A stretch of 53,768 bases of DNA from Longimicrobium sp. (GTDB lineage Bacteria; Gemmatimonadota; Gemmatimonadetes; Longimicrobiales; Longimicrobiaceae), in assembly GCA_036389795.1 (NCBI GenBank), contig DASVWD010000274.1, positions 1-53,768 on the forward strand. The letters run 5' to 3'. Numbering within the stretch: the first letter of the stretch is position 1; the number at the start of each line of letters is the position of its first letter. A program made the position numbers and the translations under genes. The notes under the pieces were generated by a model, which saw nothing but the letters and a program-made list of their open reading frames with translations, had not been told where the DNA came from and ran no database searches. Of the stretch, positions 9,129-18,376 are shown piece after piece.

Positions 9129-9539
9129 TTATCCGAGCACGCGTACCTGATTGTAGGTAAAAAGCAGAGAGCGCATGAACCGGGTAGCTTCTGTCCGTAG
9201 CAGGGCCGTTTCAGAGTGCGTCTTTGCAACCAGGACCTGCTCACGCATGTCGCGGGCGCGCTCAAGGTTGTCGCGGACATTGCGCGAGAGACCGTCTTCC
9301 CCGTCGAAGAAGGCCGAGAGCTGGTGACCCTGCGTCTCCCACTCGGCTTCGTCGAACCGCGAGTGCGACGGCTGATCCCAGAGTTCGCAGACAATGTCTT
9401 CCATGAGCAGTAGCGCACGAAGGTACATGTCCCGCGCTCGCTCGTCGTCGAGCAGTCGCCTGAGATCCTGCGGCTCCAGGAGAGCGAAGCCGCCCAATCG
9501 CTCCTTCCTGGGAGCCCTAGACAGGACTTCGGTAGGCAT
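9129..9539 (-). CDS. Hypothetical protein, second gene of an AT-richer two-gene unit
   Basis: 136 residues from ATG at 9539, preceded by GAGG five bases upstream. The sequence is charged and looks helical, with many Arg/Glu/Asp and a middle part WDQPSHSRFDEAEWE. It has no signal peptide or membrane segment and I recognise no family. It overlaps the end of the upstream gene by 23 bases, so the two are one transcription unit. Base composition is clearly less GC-rich than the neighbouring genes, which points to recent acquisition. It converges with the ABC fusion gene with only 23 bases between the stop codons. Confidence 0.7.
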   Translation of the reverse strand: MPTEVLSRAPRKERLGGFALLEPQDLRRLLDDERARDMYLRALLLMEDIVCELWDQPSHSRFDEAEWETQGHQLSAFFDGEDGLSRNVRDNLERARDMREQVLVAKTHSETALLRTEATRFMRSLLFTYNQVRVLG

Positions 9540-10083
9540 GTGACCTCAGTATCTCCATGGCTGTGACCGGGTCGCCTGGCTCCAGCTCGTAGACCAGGTT
9601 CAAATCCAGGCGATCCTCATCTACGTGCTCGTCGTAAAATAGCAGGTCGAACTCGTCTCCACCAAGATCCCTGATCAGGTACTCATCCGATTCGAGCAGT
9701 CCTGATCCAGCCTTGTGGAGCCTCCAATCCCCGACCGCCTCGATATCCACCCGATAAATGATCGGGTACAGGAATTTAACACTTACATGATCGCAGATGT
9801 TCAGCAACCGCTGAGCTGTGTCTCCATCGACGACCCCTTCGCTCTCCTTTGCAACGATACCCTTCTTCAACTTGATGCGATGGATGGTGATGAAATTGTC
9901 GAACTCATCGCGGTCCGCCCAAGGCTGGTACAGGTCTTTGTAGATTTCCAGCGGGTTCGACGACTTGGGATTTGGAAGACGGTACGGGTAAAAGGGCGCC
10001 ACGTAGACGTAATGGACATCGTCGTAAAAGTGGCGGTTGAGACACCACGCTAGGAACGACTGGGTCGAATAGTAGAAGCGCAT
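9517..10083 (-). CDS. Hypothetical protein, first gene of an AT-richer two-gene unit
   Basis: About 188 residues from the ATG at 10083 (MRFYYSTQSF). An upstream TTG at 10137 is possible but adds residues of no visible character. The N-terminus is aromatic-rich (FYDDVHYVYVAPFYPYRLPNP) and the C-terminal half is strongly acidic (GGDEFDLLFYDEHVDEDR). No signal peptide, catalytic motif or known fold is recognisable. It feels like a small family of unknown function found in variable regions, but that is from memory only. With the overlapping downstream gene it forms a candidate two-component cassette such as a toxin-antitoxin or defence accessory pair. This is not demonstrated. Confidence 0.7.
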   Translation of the reverse strand: MRFYYSTQSFLAWCLNRHFYDDVHYVYVAPFYPYRLPNPKSSNPLEIYKDLYQPWADRDEFDNFITIHRIKLKKGIVAKESEGVVDGDTAQRLLNICDHVSVKFLYPIIYRVDIEAVGDWRLHKAGSGLLESDEYLIRDLGGDEFDLLFYDEHVDEDRLDLNLVYELEPGDPVTAMEILRSHAYRSPV

Positions 10084-10426
10084 TCGCGTGCAGAACCGAC
10101 GGACAGGGCAGGGGACCAAAATGCCATAACGTAACAACTAATGCTGCTCGCTGATGAATGCAAGCGGGTCTATGCTCGGGAGACGCTTGGAGCCACCTTA
10201 CAAGTTCACACAAGGTCCCGAACAAACTGCGTAAGTGCCCCCGCGCCATACGTTTGGTTGACGCGCCGCGGCGAACAGCCTACCATACGTGCCCAGGCGG
10301 GCGATCCCACGGACAACGCGCGGTGGCAGTCCGGCTGAAGCCGTAAAAGCGTGCGGGCCCACCGCACAACCGCGTCCGGATACCCAAGCGCCCCGCGCGC
10401 CGCGGGCGCCCGCCCTCAGACGGTTC
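10084..10426. other. Non-coding spacer with no convincing gene
   Basis: The stretch between the start of the hypothetical gene (10083) and the terminator at 10427 holds no ORF with gene-like features. Its left half shares the lower GC content of the two-gene island. A TTGACG-N17-TACCAT pair (10258-10286, plus strand) faces no gene. Confidence 0.5.
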
Positions 10427-10454
10427 GACGGCCGGGTCTGCTGACCCGGCCGTC
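10427..10454. terminator. Intrinsic terminator-like hairpin downstream of the LLM oxidoreductase
   Basis: GACGGCCGGGTC (10427-10438) pairs perfectly with 10443-10454 around a 4-base loop. It lies about 35 bases beyond the stop of the minus-strand oxidoreductase. No good U-tract is visible on either side. Confidence 0.6.
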
Positions 10455-10488
10455 TTCCATTCCCCCCAAAGTTCGACGCGGCGTCCCG

Positions 10489-11529
10489 TCACCGCCCCGG
10501 CGCACTCCCGTCCGCCGCGCCCACCTCCAGTCCCATCGCCTCCGCCAGCAGCTCGTAGGAGCGCAGGCGGGCGGCGAAGTCGTGCGTCACGGTCACCACC
10601 AGCACCTCGTCGGCGCCGTAGCGGGCCGCGACGCGCAGCAGCTCGGCGCGCACCTCGCCCGGGTCGCCAGCGATCATCCGCGCGCCGTCGGTGCCCACGG
10701 GCGGCGGACGCCAGTCGGGGCCCAGCTCGGCCAGCGCCTCGTCGGGCGAGGGGATGCCGCGGTCGTAGCCGCGCACGATGCGGCGCCGCCACAGCTCGAC
10801 GCCTGACGCCAGCCGCCGCGCTTCTTCGCTCGTTTCGGCGCAGATCACCCCCAGCGCCACGCTGATGCGCGGCTTCGCGAGGCGCCCGCCCGGGCGGAAG
10901 CGCTCGCGGTAGGCCTCGGCCAGCGCCGCGCCGTCCTCGCCGGAGATGAACTGCGCGAACGAGTAGCCGGTGCCCAGCTCGGCCGCCACCAGCGCGCTGC
11001 CGCCGCCCGAGCCCAGCAGCCACAGCTCGGGGACGGTGTCGCCGCGCGGCATGGCGCGCACGCGGCCCCAGGGGTGGCTTTTGGGATACGTGTTGCCGAG
11101 CCAGCCGGCCAGGTCTTCCACCTGCTGCGGGAAGTACTCGATCGGCAGCGCGGCGCGCCCGTACTGGAGCGCCTGCACGGTGCGCGCGTCGCCCCCCGGC
11201 GCGCGGCCGACGCCCAGGTCGATGCGCCCGGGGAAGAGCGTCTCCAGCATGCGGAACTGCTCAGCCACCTTGAACGGCGAGTAGTGCGTGAGCAGCACCC
11301 CGCCCGCGCCGACGCGGATGGTGCGCGTGGCGGCGGCGACCGCCGGGATCAGCACCTCGGGGGCCGAGCCGGCGAAGGAGTTGGTGCTGTGGTGCTCGGC
11401 CAGCCAGTAGCGCGCGTACCCCAGCCGCTCGCACGCGCGCGCCAGCTCCACCGTCTCGCGCACCGCGTCCGCGCCCGTGCCGCCCGTGCGCACCGGCGAC
11501 TGGTCCACCACACCGAGCTTCAACGACAA
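10489..11529 (-). CDS. LLM class flavin-dependent oxidoreductase (luciferase-like monooxygenase)
   Basis: 346 residues. The start MSLKLGVVDQSPVRTGGT is the classic N-terminus of the bacterial luciferase-like family of TIM-barrel proteins. Diagnostic stretches include YWLAEHHST, the segment RIDLGVGRAPG and the long barrel segment VPELWLLGSGGGSALVAAELG. Such enzymes use reduced flavin (FMN or F420) to oxidise small organic substrates; the substrate here cannot be read from sequence. Flavin is more likely than F420 for this subgroup. It is the last gene of a minus-strand run; about 180 bases with a terminator-like hairpin separate it from the DUF4349-type lipoprotein, so it is probably transcribed alone. 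Confidence 0.92.
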   Translation of the reverse strand: MSLKLGVVDQSPVRTGGTGADAVRETVELARACERLGYARYWLAEHHSTNSFAGSAPEVLIPAVAAATRTIRVGAGGVLLTHYSPFKVAEQFRMLETLFPGRIDLGVGRAPGGDARTVQALQYGRAALPIEYFPQQVEDLAGWLGNTYPKSHPWGRVRAMPRGDTVPELWLLGSGGGSALVAAELGTGYSFAQFISGEDGAALAEAYRERFRPGGRLAKPRISVALGVICAETSEEARRLASGVELWRRRIVRGYDRGIPSPDEALAELGPDWRPPPVGTDGARMIAGDPGEVRAELLRVAARYGADEVLVVTVTHDFAARLRSYELLAEAMGLEVGAADGSAPGR

Positions 11530-11650
11530 GGAGCTTCAGGGAACAGGGAACAGGGGACAGCCTGCGAGCGGGAAGGTGCGCGGCGGGGGCGGCGGGCGCA
11601 ACGGGGGATCGCCCGACGAGGGGTGTGGGGCGGGAGCCGAAGGCGCCGCG

Positions 11651-11685
11651 ACGATGCCCCGGGTCGGGGAGCTCCGGGGCATCGT
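11651..11685. terminator. Intrinsic terminator-like hairpin after the DUF4349-type gene
   Basis: ACGATGCCCCGG (11651-11662) pairs perfectly with 11674-11685 (11-base loop), 28 bases beyond the stop codon of the minus-strand lipoprotein gene. It separates that gene from the oxidoreductase. Confidence 0.65.
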
Positions 11686-11712
11686 CGGTTCACGTCGTCT
11701 CGCCTGCTCTCC

Positions 11713-12750
11713 TCACCGCGCGTCCGCGGATGGAGGCGGCGGAGGCGGTCCCGGCGCCGGCGGAGGAGGGGGCGGCGGCCCCTGGTACGGGCCGGTGTAC
11801 GGGGGCGGCGGGCGCCGGCCGCGGTCGAAGAGCTTCAGCTTGCGGACCGCCCACACGATGGCGGCGATGATCAGGGCCAGCGGCACCAGGAACCCCAGCG
11901 AGGCGATCAGCGCGGCGATGAACCCGACGAAGATCCGCCACGCCTTTCCGAACGCCTCCAGGATCGGGTTCTGCCCCGGGTAGTCGCCCACCACCGCTTG
12001 CGGCTCGTGGAGCGTGACCGTGAGCGTGCTGACCGCCACGCGGGTGCGCAGGTAGCGCAGGCGGCCCTCGTAGCGCTCGATCTCCTCGCGCACGCGCGCC
12101 AGCTCGCGCTCCACCGTGAGCACGTCTTCCAGGCGCCCCGTGCGCGTGGCCAGCAGGCTCACCAGGCGCTCCTCCAGGCGGCGCGCGTTCGCCATCCGCG
12201 CGCTCACGTCCACGAACTCCTCGCCCACGTCCTGCGCGGTGACCTGCACGCTCTCCACCTCGCCCACGGGGCGGATCCCGGCGAGCGCCTGGTCGAAGCG
12301 CGCCGAAGGGATCTTCAGCTCCAGGTCGGCCCTGCGCGACTCCCGGTCGCCCGCGGTGATGGTGGTGTTGCCCACGTAGCCGCCCAGCTGCTGCGCCAGC
12401 CGCCGCACCTGCTCGATGGCCGGCTCCAGCGAGTCGACCTCCACCACCGCCGTGCCGGTGCGGATGATCATCGACGGCGCGGCCTGCTGCGCGTTCGGCT
12501 GCGCCGCGCCCGAGGCGGTGTCGGCGGTGGCGGCTGTTCCCTGGTCCGTACCCTGGGCATACCCCTCGGCCGACCTCGCCGCGGGGGACTCCCTCGAGGC
12601 CGCTGCGGGAGCCTGCACCGGGGCCGTCTCCAGGGCGACGGACGGAGCGGCGGAGCCCGCATCCTCCTCCGTCATGCGGGCCGAATCGCCGCCGCTGCAG
12701 GCGAGGGCGAGGAGCGGCAGGAGCGCGGGCGCGAATCGCTTGAGGTTCAT
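11713..12750 (-). CDS. DUF4349-type membrane lipoprotein
   Basis: About 345 residues from the ATG at 12750 (MNLKRFAPALLPLLALAC). This places a lipobox-like cysteine at residue 18; the longer ORF to 12840 would mask the signal peptide. A low-complexity linker is followed by the DUF4349 core (RTGTAVVEVDSLEPAIEQ...LAQQLGGYVGNTTI), then a coiled coil rich in Glu/Arg (LTVERELARVREEIERYEGR). Near residues 272-302 are long hydrophobic helices (FIAALIASLGFLVPLALII). The C-terminus is an extreme proline-rich tail (runs of 6-7 Pro). The family is widespread and of unknown function. Topology suggests an extracytoplasmic sensor-like domain anchored by lipid and a C-terminal helix, with the proline tail in the cytoplasm. 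Confidence 0.88.
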   Translation of the reverse strand: MNLKRFAPALLPLLALACSGGDSARMTEEDAGSAAPSVALETAPVQAPAAASRESPAARSAEGYAQGTDQGTAATADTASGAAQPNAQQAAPSMIIRTGTAVVEVDSLEPAIEQVRRLAQQLGGYVGNTTITAGDRESRRADLELKIPSARFDQALAGIRPVGEVESVQVTAQDVGEEFVDVSARMANARRLEERLVSLLATRTGRLEDVLTVERELARVREEIERYEGRLRYLRTRVAVSTLTVTLHEPQAVVGDYPGQNPILEAFGKAWRIFVGFIAALIASLGFLVPLALIIAAIVWAVRKLKLFDRGRRPPPPYTGPYQGPPPPPPPAPGPPPPPPSADAR

Positions 12751-12877
12751 GGGTCGTGTCGGTCGTGGGAACAGGTGGGGTCCGGGGATGGAACGGCGGG
12801 CGCGTGGCGGATCTGACGTGCGGGTGAGAAGGCCGCTCAATGATGCGGGGCGGCGCGCGTTCGGGAAAGGTCCGCGC

Positions 12878-14326
12878 TCACGCTCGCCCCGCCAGCTCCC
12901 GGCCGATGCGCTCCAGGCGGCGCACCGTCTCGCGCACGTCGTCGTCCGTGGTGCGCGGGTTGATGGTGCACAGGCGCAGCGCCGCGCGGCCGCCCAGCTC
13001 CGTGGTGCTCAGCATCGCCCACCCGTCCCGCACCATCGCGGTAGCGATGCGGCGCTGCAGCTCGTCGAGCGCCGCGCCCTCCTTCGTCCCCGCGCCCACG
13101 TGGCGGAAGGTGACGATGGCGAGCTGCGCCGGGGTCACCACCTCCCACGCCGGCGAGGCGCGCAGCTCCTCCTCGGCGACCTCGGCGAGGCGCATCCCCC
13201 GGGCGACCGCCGCGCGGAAGGCGGCGAGGCCGTGCACCTGGACCGACAGCCACAGCTTGAGCGCGCGGAAGCTCCGGGTGAGCTGCACGCCCCAGTCGCG
13301 GAAGTTGACCTCCTCTTCCGCGCGGTCGCTGTCCTTGAGGTACTCGGGGACCATGCGGAACGCGTCGCGCAGCGCCCCGCCGTCGCGCACCAGGATGCAG
13401 GCGCACTCGAACGGCTGGAAGAGCCACTTGTGCGGGTCGAGCGAGACCGAGTCGGCCCGCTCGATCCCCCGCAGCAGCTCGCGCCCCCGCTCGGTGAGAA
13501 CGGCCGGAGCGCCGTACGCCCCGTCGACGTGCATCCACGTCCCCAGCCGCCGGCAGGCCTCCGCCAGCGCCGGGAGCGGGTCGACCGCGCCCGTGTTCGT
13601 CGTCCCCGCGCTGCCGACGGCGAGGAAGGGGACGAGGCCCGCCGCGCGGTCCGCCTCCGCCGCACGCTCCAGCTCTTCGACCGGGAGACGGTAGGCGCCG
13701 TCCGCCGGCAGCACGCGCACCTGCTCCGGGCGGAAGCCGAGCACGCGCGCCGCCCGGTGGATGGAGGAGTGCGCCTGGTCCGAGCAGTAGACCACCGCGC
13801 GCGAGAAGTCCTCCGCGCCGAAGCGCCGCCAGCGGGCCACGGCGAGCGCGGTGAGGTTCGCCATCGACCCCCCGCTCACGAACGCCCCGCCCGCGCCCTC
13901 CGGCAGCCCGCAGAGGCCGCGCAGCCAGTCCGCCGCCACCAGCTCCACCTCCGCCGCGCCCGCCGCGGTCGCCCACGCCCCGGCGAAGGGGTTCAGCCCG
14001 CTCACCAGCGCGTCCGCCATCGCCCCCACGAAGCTCCCCGGCGAGGGGACGTAGGCGAAGAAGCGCGGGTGGTCCACGTGCGACATCGGCCCGAAGACGT
14101 CGGCCATGGTGCGCTCCAGCGCCGCCTCCCAGCCGCGCCCCTCCTCCGGCGGCGGCTCGCGCAGGCGCCGCTCCATCTCCGCGCGCGGCGCGCCGCCCGA
14201 CACCGCCTGGTCGCGCACCCCGGCCACGTGCGCGACGATCCGGTCCACCACGCGGTATCCGAGCGCACGCATCTCCTCCGGCGAGAGCTGGAGCGCCGAC
14301 GGCGGCGGCGATTGCAAGTCTTCCAC
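12878..14326 (-). CDS. Pyridoxal-dependent decarboxylase (aromatic-L-amino-acid decarboxylase-like)
   Basis: About 482 residues from a GTG at 14326, preceded by AAGGA nine bases upstream. Longer readings run through a dispersed repeat and are rejected. It is a fold-type I group II decarboxylase. The PLP lysine is in SLDPHKWLFQP (K300), with the substrate-side HVDGAYG (His266-Gly272) and the cofactor-contacting GSAGTTNTGAVDP. The N-terminal LSPEEMRALGYRVVDRIVAH is typical of AADC/tyrosine decarboxylase-type enzymes. The likely reaction is decarboxylation of an aromatic amino acid to its amine, though substrate choice cannot be read. A more distant paralogue sits at 43787-45337. The DUF4349-type gene lies 127 bases downstream on the same strand. 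Confidence 0.92.
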   Translation of the reverse strand: MEDLQSPPPSALQLSPEEMRALGYRVVDRIVAHVAGVRDQAVSGGAPRAEMERRLREPPPEEGRGWEAALERTMADVFGPMSHVDHPRFFAYVPSPGSFVGAMADALVSGLNPFAGAWATAAGAAEVELVAADWLRGLCGLPEGAGGAFVSGGSMANLTALAVARWRRFGAEDFSRAVVYCSDQAHSSIHRAARVLGFRPEQVRVLPADGAYRLPVEELERAAEADRAAGLVPFLAVGSAGTTNTGAVDPLPALAEACRRLGTWMHVDGAYGAPAVLTERGRELLRGIERADSVSLDPHKWLFQPFECACILVRDGGALRDAFRMVPEYLKDSDRAEEEVNFRDWGVQLTRSFRALKLWLSVQVHGLAAFRAAVARGMRLAEVAEEELRASPAWEVVTPAQLAIVTFRHVGAGTKEGAALDELQRRIATAMVRDGWAMLSTTELGGRAALRLCTINPRTTDDDVRETVRRLERIGRELAGRA

Positions 14327-14374
14327 TTTCGACGATCCTTCAAGGTGAGCAGTGTGCACTTCGCACTTCGCACT

Positions 14375-14482
14375 GCGGTTCGGGCGTGTCCCTCCGCTGC
14401 GCTCCGGGCCGGGCCACGGTCGCGCCAAACCCCACGGCGCGCCCGCGTCCCGGCCCTCCGGGCGCGCATCCCTCACGCAGGG
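14375..14482 (+). repeat. Dispersed intergenic repeat, family A
   Basis: Begins GCGGTTCGGGCGTGTCCCTC, continues through CGCTGCGCTCCGGGCCGGGC, and ends GGCCCTCCGGGCGCGCATCC then CTCACGCAGG. The same two ends bracket different centres at 23701-23856 and 34519-34675. Directly before it is a GCACTTC octamer tract (14356-14374). Confidence 0.75.
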
Positions 14483-14771
14483 TTCCGTCGCGCGACGCGT
14501 GCGGAGCTCGCAGGGGCGAGCCTGCGAGTCCGCGCGAAGGTGGGTCCGGCACATTGCCCGCCCATCGTGCAGAGGGCCGGCCCCGCCGGTCGAGGCAGGC
14601 CTCGCCCCTACGAACCGCCGCCCACGCAGGGTTCCGTCGCGCGACGCGTGTGGAGCTCGTAGGGGCGAGCCTGCGAGTCCGCGCGAAGGTGGCCCTGGCA
14701 CATTGCCCGCCCATCGTGCAGAGGGCCGGCCCCGCCGGTCGAGGCAGGCCTCGCCCCTGCGAACCGCCCGC
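14474..14771 (+). repeat. Two tandem copies of a ~149-bp repeat
   Basis: The unit starting CACGCAGGGTTCCGTCGCGC at 14474 recurs at 14623, a 149-base period, with only a few differences (for example TGCGGAGCTCGCAGG against TGTGGAGCTCGTAGG). Each unit contains internal inverse segments (GGGGCGAGCCTGCGAG and CGAGGCAGGCCTCGCCCC). No coding signal is seen. It fills most of the gap between two divergent genes. Confidence 0.85.
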
Positions 14772-14797
14772 CTTCCGCGCCGGGCCTCGTCGAGTAC

Positions 14798-14858
14798 CCT
14801 CTCCCGAAGTTGGGAGAGGGTGGCGACGCGGTAGCGGCGCCGGGTGAGGGCCCCGCGC
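14798..14858 (+). repeat. CTCTCCC/GGGAGAGG dispersed repeat, family B
   Basis: CCCTCTCCCGAAGTTGGGAG then AGGG, a 9-base spacer-rich segment and GGTGAGGGCCC. A near-identical copy is at 40528-40590 and a variant at 18202-18296. The first part is a short hairpin. This element type is known from many GC-rich genomes. Confidence 0.75.
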
Positions 14859-15010
14859 GGATGCCGCGCCCCCGCTCGGGGCCCACCCGTTGCATCCCCC
14901 GCAGCCATCCCCAGTCCACGACCTTCGGGAGCGGTGCAGACTTGCGGTTTGACTCAGTGTCCGTCGCGGCCTACGTTGCCGCAAGATCCCCCTTCGACCG
15001 ACCGAGGTCC

Positions 15011-16807
15011 GTGCCCCTGTCCCTCGCCCTGGCCGCCGTGCTGCTGGGCGCCTGCTCGTCCCCGCGCGAGTCGGCCGCCGAAGACCGCGGCGCCGAGCGG
15101 CGCGCCGAGGCCCGCGCGCCGCGCAGCAACGTCCCCGACCTCCCCCCCGCGCTCGATCCCGTCGACGAGCGCTGGGTGGACAGCGTGCTCGCCTCGCTCA
15201 GCCTGCGCGAGAAGGTGGGGCAGATGGTGCTCGCCTGGAGCTCGGGGCAGGGCCCGGCCGCCAACCCCGACGAGATGGCGCGCCTCCTCCGCAGCGTCGA
15301 GACCGACGACGTGGGCGGGATCATCATCTCCATCGGCTCGCCGCAGGCGTACGCGGCCAAGCTGAACGCGCTGCAGCGGCGCGCCAAGGTGCCGCTGCTG
15401 GTGATCACCGACATGGAGAGCGGGCCGGGGATGCGCCTCTCCCCCGGCGGCACCCACTTCCCCCCGGTGATGGCGGTGACGGCGACCGGCTCCGACTCGC
15501 TCGCCTTCGAGGTGGGCCGGGCGATCGGGCGCACGGGGCGCGCGGTGGGGCTGCACCTGACGCTCTCGCCGGTGCTGGACGTCAACTCCAACCCGTCCAA
15601 CCCGATCATCAACACCCGCTCCTTCGGCGAGGACCCGCACGCGGTGGCGCGCTTCGCGGCCGCCTACACCCGCGGCGTGCGCGCGGGCGGGCTCCTGGCG
15701 GCCGGCAAGCACTTCCCCGGCCACGGCGACACCCACACCGACAGCCACATCGACCTCCCCAGCATCGACGCCGACCGCGCGCGGCTGGACGCGGTGGAGC
15801 TGGTGCCCTTCGCGGCCGCCGTGCGCGCGGGGATCGACGGGATGCTGGTGGGCCACATCGCCGTGCCGCGCGTCACCAGCAGCGACCGGCTCGCCTCGCT
15901 CTCGCCGCAGATGACGGACGGGCTGCTCCGGCGCGAGCTGGGCTTCCAGGGGCTGGTGTTCACCGACGCCATGAACATGGGCGCGCTCACCCGGCGCTAC
16001 GGCCAGGGCCAGGCCGCGCTGCTGGCCATCGAGGCCGGCGCCGACATGCTGCTGCAGCCCACCGACATCCCCGGCACCATCGACGCCGTGGTCCGCGCGG
16101 TCGAGGCGGGCCGCATCCCCATGGCCCGCATCGACCAGTCGGTCCGCCGCGTCCTGGCCGCCAAGTCGAAGGCGGGCATTCCCCGCCGCGGTCCGGTCGA
16201 CCCCGCCGCCGCCGCGCAGGCCGCCGACAGCCCCGAGAACCGCGCGCTGGCGGCCGAGGTGGCGCGGCGCTCCATCACCCTGGTGCGCGACCGGCGCGGG
16301 CTGGTGCCGCTCGCCGCCGGGGCGCGGCGCATCCTCTCCGTGGTCTACGCCGACCGCGGCTCGCCCGGCGGCGCCTTCGCGCGCGGCCTGGGCGCGGGCG
16401 GACGGCGGGTGGAGACGGCGCGCGCCTCCGCCTCCACCACGGCCGCGCGCTACGCCGAGCTCCGCCGCCTGGCCGACTCGGCCGACGTGGTGGTGGTCTC
16501 GGCGTATGTGACCCCGCGCGAGTACCAGGGCACCGTCGAGGTCCCCGCCGCCTTCGCGCAGTGGGTGCAGGCGGTCGAGGCCGCCGGGCGCCCGGTGGTC
16601 GTGGTCTCCTTCGGCAGCCCGTACCTGCTGCGCTCCTTCCCCGCGGTCGGCGCCTACCTGGTGGCCTGGGGGAGCGCGGGCGTCTCGCAGGAGGCGGCGG
16701 CGGACGCGATCCTGGGCCGCGCGGCGATCGGCGGGCGGCTCCCGGTCTCGCTCCCCGGCCACCCGCGCGGGAGCGGCGTCTCGCGCCCCGCCAGTACGGG
16801 GAGGTGA
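15011..16807 (+). CDS. Glycoside hydrolase family 3, NagZ-like beta-N-acetylglucosaminidase lipoprotein
   Basis: About 598 residues from the GTG at 15011, five bases after GAGG. This start gives a lipoprotein signal (VPLSLALAAVLLGAC). The GH3 N-domain carries the NagZ hallmark KHFPGHGDTHTDSH (Lys233-His246), whose Asp/His loop serves as acid/base, and the nucleophile D319 in FTDAMNMGAL. A C-terminal GH3_C-like domain follows (SITLVRDRRGLVP). NagZ enzymes release GlcNAc from muropeptides or chitin-like glycans; here an envelope location is predicted. Its stop overlaps the next gene, and kinase and deaminase genes for GlcNAc follow, supporting a salvage role. Confidence 0.93.
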   Translation: MPLSLALAAVLLGACSSPRESAAEDRGAERRAEARAPRSNVPDLPPALDPVDERWVDSVLASLSLREKVGQMVLAWSSGQGPAANPDEMARLLRSVETDDVGGIIISIGSPQAYAAKLNALQRRAKVPLLVITDMESGPGMRLSPGGTHFPPVMAVTATGSDSLAFEVGRAIGRTGRAVGLHLTLSPVLDVNSNPSNPIINTRSFGEDPHAVARFAAAYTRGVRAGGLLAAGKHFPGHGDTHTDSHIDLPSIDADRARLDAVELVPFAAAVRAGIDGMLVGHIAVPRVTSSDRLASLSPQMTDGLLRRELGFQGLVFTDAMNMGALTRRYGQGQAALLAIEAGADMLLQPTDIPGTIDAVVRAVEAGRIPMARIDQSVRRVLAAKSKAGIPRRGPVDPAAAAQAADSPENRALAAEVARRSITLVRDRRGLVPLAAGARRILSVVYADRGSPGGAFARGLGAGGRRVETARASASTTAARYAELRRLADSADVVVVSAYVTPREYQGTVEVPAAFAQWVQAVEAAGRPVVVVSFGSPYLLRSFPAVGAYLVAWGSAGVSQEAAADAILGRAAIGGRLPVSLPGHPRGSGVSRPASTGR

Positions 16808-16809
16808 GG

Positions 16810-18078
<1,269 letters not shown>

Positions 18079-18085
18079 TTGGCTG

Positions 18086-18131
18086 GCGGCTGAAGCCGCG
18101 GCAACCACGGCAGGAAGCCTCCTGCGGAGGC
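18086..18131 (+). repeat. Two-hairpin element, family D
   Basis: Hairpin GCGGCTGAAGCCGC (18086-18099), a linker GGCAACCACGGCAGGAA, then a second hairpin GCCTCCTGCGGAGGC (18117-18131). Related copies are at 35157-35215 (inverse), 40394-40493, 46855-46921 and 52448-52494. Confidence 0.65.
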
Positions 18132-18201
18132 TGCGGGGGCCGCCATCCACGCGTGGAGGCCGAGGTCCGGCGCGAATTCGTCGCGCGCAGCGCCGGGGTG
18201 T

Positions 18202-18296
18202 TTCCCCTCTCCCGCAGTCTGGGAGAGGGGAGCGCGCCCTCCGTCCGCGAGGAACGAGCGGACCAGGGCGCGCGGGGGAGAGGGCCCCACGTGAGG
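18202..18296 (+). repeat. CTCTCCC/GGGAGAGG dispersed repeat, family B (variant)
   Basis: CCCCTCTCCCGCAGTCTGGG then AGAGGGG, followed by an insertion relative to the other copies, and ending GGGAGAGGGCCCCACGTGAG. It lies in the 298-base gap before the NagB fusion gene, which otherwise holds only the two-hairpin element. Confidence 0.6.
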
Positions 18297-18376
18297 GCAC
18301 CGCTGGCCCGATGCGTGCAGCCCGGGCCTCGGTTCCACCACACGCAAAACGAGCGAACCAGCCGACCGAGACCAGC

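Noticed and set aside
10258-10286. TTGACG-N17-TACCAT promoter-like pair on the plus strand
   Set aside because: No plus-strand gene or plausible small RNA follows before the terminator hairpin; chance match is likely.
14474-14771. Repeat units considered as a CRISPR array
   Set aside because: Only two units of 149 bases with no short repeat/spacer alternation and no cas genes.
14327-14908. N-terminal extension of the first PLP decarboxylase
   Set aside because: It reads through repeats A and the 149-bp tandem repeat; the GTG at 14326 has a proper ribosome site and the conserved N-terminus.
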